This document shows, piece after piece, positions 57,795 to 64,000 of a stretch of DNA of 64,000 bases. Within the stretch, counting starts at the first letter, position 1. Each line of letters begins with the position of its first letter. The notes beneath the pieces were generated by a model, which saw only the letters and a list, made by a program, of their open reading frames with translations, was not told the DNA's origin and searched no databases. This DNA comes from CAZYVU01 sp964651435 (lineage in GTDB: Bacteria; Desulfobacterota; Syntrophorhabdia; Syntrophorhabdales; CAYQXL01), in contig CAZYVU010000014.1 in NCBI GenBank assembly GCA_964651435.1, positions 11,154-75,153 of the forward strand. The letters run 5' to 3'. A program made the translations under genes and the position numbers.

Positions 57795-58922
57795 ATGTGC
57801 CGTCTTGTGGCCATTACGTCCAACGAGTACTTTAGCCCCATGGAGAATGTTCAGGCCCTGGAGACCATGCGGGAAGGGCACGACGGTTCCGGCATGGGAC
57901 TCATTCTCAGAAACCTCGGGGGGGAGTTCGAGGAGCTGAAGGAATACCCCATGCTGTCGGGAATATGCTCCAATGAAGGTTTAAGCATTCTTGATCAGCA
58001 TATGTCCGGAGAGGGCTTCAGGCTAAAGCACGAATGGCGCCCCAACATACGGCCCCAGAAGAGCATCAAGAAAAGAGACCACTATTTTGCCAGGGTCTAT
58101 GACTATCCGGACAGCTACCGGGAACGGCCCATGAGCGAAAAGGAGGACCTTCTCCTAAAGACACGCCTCTCCCTGCGGCGCATCGGAGAACCGCGAGGGT
58201 CGGTCTACGCCTTCTCCTTCTATCCCGACACCATGACTATCAAGGAGGTCGGGGAACCTATGGAGATAGCAGAGTTTTTCGGCATGAGGGATCTGCGCCT
58301 CAAGGCCAGGATAATCTTTGCCCAAGGACGACAGAACACCAACTATGACATCAACCTCTATGCCTGCCACCCCTTCTTCATCCAGGGTTTTGCGTCTATG
58401 ACGAACGGTGAGAACACGGCATTTGTCCCTATACGGGAATACCTCATGGGAAGGGGATTTCCAGGGTATGTCGGTTACAACAGCGACAGCGAGACCTTCA
58501 CCCATATTCTCCACTACACAGTTCGACAACTGGGATTTCCGCTCCATTATTACAAGGATATCGTCACGCCGCTCGATGGTCCGGACATCAATCGCCGGCC
58601 CGACAGCGAGGTGCTCCTCTTTCTGAAGGCCTCCCTGAGGCCGCTTTCCATCGATGGCCCCAACATGGTCATCGGCTGCACCCCCGACGGCACCTGCTTC
58701 CTGCTCCACGATTCGAAAAAACTCAGGCCCGGCGCTGTGGGCGGCGTAAAGGGCAAGATGGTTCTCGTTTCGGAGGAATGCGGCTTAGATAGCATCATCC
58801 CGCGCCGCGACAAGGCCCGGGACATCTTTCCCATGAAATACGAAATGGTTGTGGTTTCGCCAGGCGCAGAGGAGGTGAGGGTATGGAACCAGCTACAAGG
58901 TTGGACCACAATAACGAACTGA
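57795..58922 (+). CDS. Glutamate synthase glutaminase subunit (class II amidotransferase)
   Basis: The 375-residue protein begins MCRLVAITSN, so Cys2 is the N-terminal nucleophile. GRQNTNYDINLYACHPFF with MTNGENTAF matches the glutamine-binding loop of GltB-type domains. It releases ammonia from glutamine for the FMN subunit encoded next, which overlaps it by 40 bases. In typical bacteria this domain is fused to the rest of GltB. Confidence 0.85.
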   Translation: MCRLVAITSNEYFSPMENVQALETMREGHDGSGMGLILRNLGGEFEELKEYPMLSGICSNEGLSILDQHMSGEGFRLKHEWRPNIRPQKSIKKRDHYFARVYDYPDSYRERPMSEKEDLLLKTRLSLRRIGEPRGSVYAFSFYPDTMTIKEVGEPMEIAEFFGMRDLRLKARIIFAQGRQNTNYDINLYACHPFFIQGFASMTNGENTAFVPIREYLMGRGFPGYVGYNSDSETFTHILHYTVRQLGFPLHYYKDIVTPLDGPDINRRPDSEVLLFLKASLRPLSIDGPNMVIGCTPDGTCFLLHDSKKLRPGAVGGVKGKMVLVSEECGLDSIIPRRDKARDIFPMKYEMVVVSPGAEEVRVWNQLQGWTTITN

Positions 58923-60544
58923 CCCTGAAGGACCTGCCCTTCATCGTCAGGTGGCGTGAAGACCGATGCAAGCGCTGCGGCCGATGCACGGCCGTATGCC
59001 CTACCCTCGCCATCGAACCCACCGTGGTGCTGAAGCGGGAGGTAAGCTCCGATGGTTTCACTCCGGAGCCCAGGCTTGTGAGGAAAATCGTCACGGGCAT
59101 TACACAGGCCGTAGACATAGACCGCTACTGCACAGGCTGTGCCGCCTGCAGCCTCGTTTGCCCCAACGATGCCATCGAACCAGAGCCGAACCCCAACCAC
59201 AAGCTTCTCTTTCACAAGAATGCGGGCGGCTACCCATACCGTCGGGGCGGGAGGAGAAACGATGCAAAGGCATCAACCCTCGACCGGCTCAAGTTCACCC
59301 GTATATCCATGCTCACCGATCCTGCTCTTGACGCGGGCCGGCACGAGTTTCGCATCCGCACGTACCTTGGAAGGATTCTGGCCCCCGACCAGCTTCCCCT
59401 GAAAGTCGAGAACGGCAGGCTTGAGGTCGACCGCTTCTCAGACATTTTTGTGCCGCCGGTGAGAGAAATCTACCCCGTCATGATCGGAAGCATGTCCATC
59501 GGCGCCCTCTCGCCGACCATGTGGGAAGGATTGGCCATGGGCGTCACCTATCTGAACGAGGTAGAGAAGATGCCTGTCGTCATGTGTTCCGGCGAGGGAG
59601 GCATGCCCCCAAGGCTGCTCAAATCGAGATTCATAAAGTACTTCATCCTTCAGATCGCCTCGGGGTATTTCGGCTGGGACGAGATTATACGGGCCGTCTC
59701 GCAAATGGTCGAGGACCCCTGCGCCATAGAGATCAAATACGGCCAGGGCGCCAAGCCGGGCGACGGTGGACTCCTTATGGCGGACAAGGTGCTGAAGCTT
59801 ATCTCGGAGATTCGCGGGGTCCCCCAGGGTGTCGATCTGCCCTCTCCCCCAACCCACCAGACAAAATACTCCATAGAGGAGTCGGTGGGTAAGATGATCC
59901 AGTCTATGGCCATGGCCTGGGGCTTTCGGGTCCCTGTTTTTCCTAAAATCTCAGGCACAAGAACGGCCAAGGCCGTCCTCAACAATCTCGTCCGGAACCG
60001 CTATGCCGGGGGCCTTTCCATCGACGGTGAGGACGGAGGAACGGGCGCCGCATACAACGTATCGATGGACAAAATGGGCCACCCAATAGCCTCAAACATC
60101 AGGGACTGCTACCTTGACCTGGTACGGCAGGGCAGGCAGAACGAGCTACCCCTCATTGCCGCCGGAGGCGTGGGCAAAAAAGGGAACCTGGCCGCCAACG
60201 CCGCAGCCCTTTTCATGCTCGGCGCTTCGGCCGTTTCCATCGGAAAGTACATGATGCAGGCCGCCGCTGGGTGCTTGGGCGACGAGCAGAACCGCTGCAA
60301 CGTCTGCAACCTGGGAAAGTGTCCCCGGGGGATCACCACGCAAGATCCGAAGCTGTACCGCCGCCTCGACCCGGACAAGGTGGCCGAGCGAACGGTGGAG
60401 GTCTTCAAGGCCCTGGACGTGGAGCTGAAGAAGGTTCTTGCGCCTCTGGGCAGGAGCACCGAGCTTCCCATAGGCATGTCCGACGCCATCTGCGCCGACG
60501 ACCCCGGCATTGCAGAACGGTTGCAGATAGGCTATGTGTGTTAG
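58883..60544 (+). CDS. Glutamate synthase FMN-domain subunit with two 4Fe-4S ferredoxin motifs
   Basis: The 553-residue protein has two N-terminal ferredoxin motifs (CKRCGRCTAVCP and CTGCAACSLVCP), then the TIM-barrel FMN domain of glutamate synthase: VMIGSMSIGALSPTMWEGLA, CSGEGGMPPRLL, IEIKYGQGAKPGDGGLL, SIDGEDGGTGAAY and the cluster CNVCNLGKCPRGITT. It converts 2-oxoglutarate and ammonia to glutamate using reduced ferredoxin or the partner flavoprotein. This layout is like the archaeal type. Confidence 0.92.
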   Translation: MEPATRLDHNNELTLKDLPFIVRWREDRCKRCGRCTAVCPTLAIEPTVVLKREVSSDGFTPEPRLVRKIVTGITQAVDIDRYCTGCAACSLVCPNDAIEPEPNPNHKLLFHKNAGGYPYRRGGRRNDAKASTLDRLKFTRISMLTDPALDAGRHEFRIRTYLGRILAPDQLPLKVENGRLEVDRFSDIFVPPVREIYPVMIGSMSIGALSPTMWEGLAMGVTYLNEVEKMPVVMCSGEGGMPPRLLKSRFIKYFILQIASGYFGWDEIIRAVSQMVEDPCAIEIKYGQGAKPGDGGLLMADKVLKLISEIRGVPQGVDLPSPPTHQTKYSIEESVGKMIQSMAMAWGFRVPVFPKISGTRTAKAVLNNLVRNRYAGGLSIDGEDGGTGAAYNVSMDKMGHPIASNIRDCYLDLVRQGRQNELPLIAAGGVGKKGNLAANAAALFMLGASAVSIGKYMMQAAAGCLGDEQNRCNVCNLGKCPRGITTQDPKLYRRLDPDKVAERTVEVFKALDVELKKVLAPLGRSTELPIGMSDAICADDPGIAERLQIGYVC

Positions 60545-60547
60545 GAG

Positions 60548-60568
60548 ATGGGAAATGGGAAATGGGAT
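60548..60568 (+). repeat. Heptanucleotide tandem array (ATGGGAA type)
   Basis: Three units of ATGGGAA (the last ending in T) follow the stop codon of the FMN subunit by three bases. The 7-base unit, position just after a stop codon, and purine bias match the arrays at 3766-3807 and 15121-15212. Confidence 0.65.
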
Positions 60569-60620
60569 ACCGACGTGGAATACAGGAAATAGATAGCTGA
60601 TGCTTGAATAGGAAAGAGCG

Positions 60621-62951
60621 ATGTCGAAGGTTATAGAAGGAAATAGGGGCGCAGCGAGGGTCGACTCGAGGATACTGGACGACGAAATCCGCGAGGCCAT
60701 CCGGAGCGGCTTCACGAAGCTGCACATCATCGCCGACGGCCAGCACGGCATCGGCGGCAGACTCTGGGGCGTGGGAGAGCCCGTGGTGCTCACAGTGGAG
60801 GGCCCTGTGGGCCAGAGGCTGGGTGGCATGGGGGTCTTCGGCACGACCATAACCGTGCTGGGGAGCGCCTCTGACGATGTGGGATGGCTCAACTGCGGAG
60901 CAGACATCACCGTATTAGGCGATGTGACGAACGGGGCCCACAACGCCGCCGCCCAGGGCAGGCTTTACGTGCAGGGCTCCGGCGGAGCGCGCTGCGACAC
61001 GATGACAAAACACAACCCCAAGTTTGCCCCGCCCCAATCGTGGTACTTCCGCGATGTGGGCGACGCCTTTGCCGAGTTCAAGGCCGGCGGCATCGCCGTT
61101 GTCTGCGGCGTAAACCCCCGGAGCCGGAACAGCGTGCTCGGCTACAGGCCTTGCGTGGGCATGGTGGGCGGCATCGTCTACTTTCGCGGCACAATAGAGA
61201 ACTACAGTGAAGGGGACGTCAAGCTGCTGGAGCTGACGCAGCAAGACTGGGCATGGCTAAGCAGCAACATGGGTCCCTATCTTGACGCGATAGACCGCCG
61301 GGACTATTACGACGAGCTTACGGCGGACCCGGGCCGGTGGCGAAAGCTCATCCCCTACACTGCGCAGGAACGGGCCCAGCGTAGGCCCCTCTCCGGGGCC
61401 CTTTCGAGATTCCGCGAGACTTCGTGGGAGCGAGAGGTGGGGAGGGGCGGACTTTTTGCAGACTACATCAACCACGAAATGACCGTTCTGCCCTATGTTA
61501 CGACGGGGCAGGACAGGCGATTCGTGCCGGCGTGGAACAACGGAAAATACGCCCCGCCGTGCGAGTACGCCTGCCCCAGCGGTATCCCCACCTGGAAGAG
61601 AACTCAGTTGATTCGTACCGGAAGGATTGCTGAAGCGCTGGAGTTGGTGCTCCAATTCAGCCCCCTGCCCGCGACGGTATGCGGCGAGGTCTGCGCTCAC
61701 CTCTGCATGGAGGGGTGCACGAGGGCACGGGTCGACCGTCCGTTGAGCACCGAGGAGCTGGGAAGGGCGAGCCTCAACGCGGCTACGCCCGCCCCGGAGC
61801 CAAAGACGGGCAGAAAGGTGGCCGTCATAGGCGGCGGCCCCGGAGGTCTCTCCGCTTCCTGGCAGCTTGCCCTGAAGGGTCACGCCGTAGACCTCTACGA
61901 GGCCGAGGAGAAGATCGGCGGAAAGCTGGAGTATTTCATACCAAGGGACCGCTTGCCGCAGAAGGTCCTGCAGCGGGAGCTGAAACGCTTTGAAGAGGTG
62001 GGAATTGCAATCCATAGGGGCCGGCCGATAGACCGCGACGGATTCGAGGCCCTTTACCGGTCCCACGATGCCGTCGTCGTGGCCAGCGGCGCACACCGGA
62101 CGCGCAGGCTCGCCGCACCGGGGGCTGACGACATGGCAACGGCCTACGATTTTCTCAAGAGGGCCAACACGGGCAAGGCGCCATCCATGAAGGGCAAAAG
62201 GATTGTCATCATCGGCGCCGGAAACGTAGGCATGGATGTGGCCGCACAAGCATTCAGGCTCGGGGCGGCGGAGGTGACGGCTGTCGATATTCAGAAGCCC
62301 GCGGCCTTCGGTAAGGAACTGTCCATTGCGCAATCGCTGGGCACCGTTATTCTCTGGCCACGGTTTGTGGAACGCTACTCGAAGAAGGAGAAGAAGATCT
62401 TTTTTACGGACGGCAGCGCCCTTGACGTCGACCGTGTCTTTGTAAGCGTGGGTGACGTGCCCGATGCGGGCTTCCTGCCGCCCTCCGTGCACACGGGCGA
62501 AAACGGTTGGATCGTCGCAGACGAGGCGGGCCACACGTCAGACCCCAAGGTCTTTGCCATTGGCGACGTCGTCGGCCCCGGGCTGGTAACGCACGCCATC
62601 GGCCACGGCCGGAAGGCCGCTGAGGCCGTCCACGCTCTGCTTTCGGGCCAATCCTACTATCGTCCGGCCCCGAGACCGCTCGTTCCCGCAAGCCGCATAA
62701 AGACGGCCTTTTACGAGGGTTGCCAGTCATTCCCCACGACAGTGGAAACGGAGGCCAACAGGTGCCTTTCCTGTGCCGCCTGCAGAGACTGTCACATGTG
62801 TGAGACGGCGTGCTTCTATGGTGCCATCTCGCGAGAGGGCCATCCCGACGGTTCCTGGGAGTACGTCGTTGACGGCAGCCTCTGCATCGGCTGCGGGTTC
62901 TGCGCCGGTGTTTGCCCCTGCGGCATCTGGGAAATGGTGGAAAACAAATAG
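60621..62951 (+). CDS. Glutamate synthase GXGXG domain fused to GltD-type flavoprotein and ferredoxin
   Basis: This 776-residue chain has three parts. Residues 1-240 are the GXGXG beta-helix of GltB (MGVFGTTITVLGSASDDVGW, GDVTNGAHNAAAQG). Residues 310-690 are a GltD-like oxidoreductase with CEYACPSGIPTWKRTQ, FAD site VAVIGGGPGGLSASWQLAL and NAD(P) site IVIIGAGNVGMDVAAQAFRL. Residues 705-776 have two ferredoxin motifs (CAACRDCHMCETAC and CIGCGFCAGVCPCG). With the two preceding proteins it reconstitutes glutamate synthase. Confidence 0.9.
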   Translation: MSKVIEGNRGAARVDSRILDDEIREAIRSGFTKLHIIADGQHGIGGRLWGVGEPVVLTVEGPVGQRLGGMGVFGTTITVLGSASDDVGWLNCGADITVLGDVTNGAHNAAAQGRLYVQGSGGARCDTMTKHNPKFAPPQSWYFRDVGDAFAEFKAGGIAVVCGVNPRSRNSVLGYRPCVGMVGGIVYFRGTIENYSEGDVKLLELTQQDWAWLSSNMGPYLDAIDRRDYYDELTADPGRWRKLIPYTAQERAQRRPLSGALSRFRETSWEREVGRGGLFADYINHEMTVLPYVTTGQDRRFVPAWNNGKYAPPCEYACPSGIPTWKRTQLIRTGRIAEALELVLQFSPLPATVCGEVCAHLCMEGCTRARVDRPLSTEELGRASLNAATPAPEPKTGRKVAVIGGGPGGLSASWQLALKGHAVDLYEAEEKIGGKLEYFIPRDRLPQKVLQRELKRFEEVGIAIHRGRPIDRDGFEALYRSHDAVVVASGAHRTRRLAAPGADDMATAYDFLKRANTGKAPSMKGKRIVIIGAGNVGMDVAAQAFRLGAAEVTAVDIQKPAAFGKELSIAQSLGTVILWPRFVERYSKKEKKIFFTDGSALDVDRVFVSVGDVPDAGFLPPSVHTGENGWIVADEAGHTSDPKVFAIGDVVGPGLVTHAIGHGRKAAEAVHALLSGQSYYRPAPRPLVPASRIKTAFYEGCQSFPTTVETEANRCLSCAACRDCHMCETACFYGAISREGHPDGSWEYVVDGSLCIGCGFCAGVCPCGIWEMVENK

Positions 62952-63011
62952 CGGGTGCAGTTTAAAACTATTTATGTTCTGTCCATAATAAGGTAAATAA
63001 ATGGGCAGACC

Positions 63012-64000
63012 ATGAAAGAGATACGAAACTTCAGCATCATCGCCCACATCGACCACGGCAAATCGACGCTCGCCGACAGGCTGATCCAGTACACCCACCT
63101 CGTTGACGACCGGCAGTTCAGGGATCAGATCCTCGACACCATGGACATCGAGCGGGAGCGCGGCATCACCATCAAGAGCCAGACCGTCAACCTGCCCTAC
63201 AAAGGGGCGGACGGAGTCGAGTACCAGCTCAACCTCATCGACACGCCGGGTCACGTCGACTTTTCCTACGAGGTCTCACGGGCCCTGGCGTCCTGCGAGG
63301 GCGTCCTCCTCCTCGTCGATGCATCGCAGGGTGTGGAGGCCCAGACCCTTGCCAATCTCTACGCAGCCATGGAGCACGATCTCACCATCATACCCGTCAT
63401 CAACAAGATCGACCTCCCCTCGGCGGACATCGATAAGGCGCGGGAGGAGATCGAAAAGGAGCTGGGCCTCGACGGAGATTCGGCGCTGCTCTGTTCCGCC
63501 AAAGAAGGCACGGGCGTCGAGGCCATCTTCGAGGCCATCGTCGAGCGCATCCCGCCCCCCAAGGGAGATCCCGCCAAGCCCCTTTCGGCCCTCATCTTTG
63601 ATGCCCAGTACGACCCCTTCCGTGGCACCATCATCAGTTGCCGCATTGTCGACGGGGCCGTCAAGCCCGGTGACATGATCCGGCTCATGGCCATGGGGTC
63701 GACGCACAAGGTGGAAGAGGTGGGCATCTTCCGCCTCGCCAGGGAGCCGCGAAAGGAGCTGACGGCCGGAACGGTGGGATACATCATCGCCGGCATCAAG
63801 ACGGTGAGCGACACGAGGATCGGCGACACGATTACCCTCGACACGAACCCTGCCCCTGAGCCGCTTCCCGGCTTTAAGGAGGTAAAGCCCGTCGTCTTCT
63901 CCTCCATCTACCCCATAGCCTCCGACGACTACCAGTCCCTCTACGACGCCATGGAGAAGTATAAGCTCAACGATGCGGCGCTCATCTACCAGAAGGACTC
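63012..64000 (+). CDS. lepA: Elongation factor 4 (LepA), N-terminal part
   Basis: Translation from the ATG at 63012 is open to the window end and gives 329 residues. It opens MKEIRNFSIIAHIDHGKSTL with the G1 loop, then DTMDIERERGITIKSQTVNL, DTPGHVDFSYEV and NKID, followed by domain II. The SIIAHIDHGKSTLADRL form and the QILDTMDIERERGITIK segment are specific for LepA. The GTPase acts on ribosomes. A weak AAGG precedes the ATG. The C-terminal half lies outside the window. Confidence 0.95.
   Translation, partial: MKEIRNFSIIAHIDHGKSTLADRLIQYTHLVDDRQFRDQILDTMDIERERGITIKSQTVNLPYKGADGVEYQLNLIDTPGHVDFSYEVSRALASCEGVLLLVDASQGVEAQTLANLYAAMEHDLTIIPVINKIDLPSADIDKAREEIEKELGLDGDSALLCSAKEGTGVEAIFEAIVERIPPPKGDPAKPLSALIFDAQYDPFRGTIISCRIVDGAVKPGDMIRLMAMGSTHKVEEVGIFRLAREPRKELTAGTVGYIIAGIKTVSDTRIGDTITLDTNPAPEPLPGFKEVKPVVFSSIYPIASDDYQSLYDAMEKYKLNDAALIYQKD

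Noticed and set aside
61257..62534. Minus-strand 425-codon frame opposite the GXGXG-GltD fusion
   Set aside because: The plus strand shows FAD, NAD(P) and ferredoxin motifs throughout this part.

Overview
The window reads as chromosomal DNA, rich in G and C, from an anaerobic bacterium of the deltaproteobacterial / Desulfobacterota type, possibly a syntroph or sulfate-reducer relative. This is an inference from gene content: the siroheme-dependent heme route (AhbC, HemB, AhbD), tungstate uptake with a molybdenum-storage-type protein, a seven-heme c-type cytochrome, a ferritin-like protein, sigma-54 control and an archaeal-style split glutamate synthase. No rRNA gene or other species marker is present. 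The sequence is a scaffold: a run of 100 Ns at 14975-15074 is flanked by identical 55-base copies, so the join is an assembly artefact.

Layout. 1-8 kb holds mixed small genes: the end of a BACON-domain surface protein, a cyclophilin-fold protein, a TPP enzyme with a DUF2284 protein, a ferritin-like protein, two membrane proteins, a MutY-like glycosylase, an outer-membrane barrel, a DUF2071 protein and a small zincin. 8-11 kb carries a minus-strand DUF2318 / FtsX-type permease / ATPase operon resembling the membrane part of P19-FTR1 iron systems, and then a lipocalin. 11.7-16.5 kb is an AttEFGH-like exporter with a fused double permease and an AttH-like secreted protein. 16.5-23.1 kb is a tungsten/molybdenum module: an HTH-PBP regulator, two TupA-like binding proteins, TupB, TupC, a TiaS-like protein, a small protein and a MoSto-like storage subunit.

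26.5-35 kb is a probable 3-hydroxybutyrate/acetoacetate operon. It has a divergent sigma-54 activator, a -24/-12 promoter, a 3-hydroxybutyrate dehydrogenase with all the family's active-site residues, a Liv-type ABC importer (five genes), acetoacetyl-CoA synthetase and a CBS protein. 35-40.7 kb has a large secreted repeat protein, a CoA-hydrolase/transferase-GNAT fusion and a nitroreductase on the minus strand, then tRNA-Pro(UGG). 40.9-44.1 kb is ahbC-hemB-ahbD. 44.5-54.5 kb holds housekeeping and stress genes: a DUF255 thioredoxin-fold protein, RmuC, a SAM hydrolase, MtnA, GatB, an SPFH protein, SSB, a multiheme cytochrome, DUF3047 and a cold-shock protein. 54.8-63 kb is a nitrogen-assimilation cluster: Amt, a PII protein, a class I amidotransferase and a three-gene split glutamate synthase. 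The window ends inside lepA.

Notable structure outside genes: heptanucleotide tandem arrays at three intergenic sites, one of which has an inverted counterpart inside a signal-peptide coding region; a four-unit 10-bp-phased operator-like array upstream of the tungstate genes; two promoters that place the predicted transcript start on or next to the start codon; and a two-hairpin leader in front of amt.
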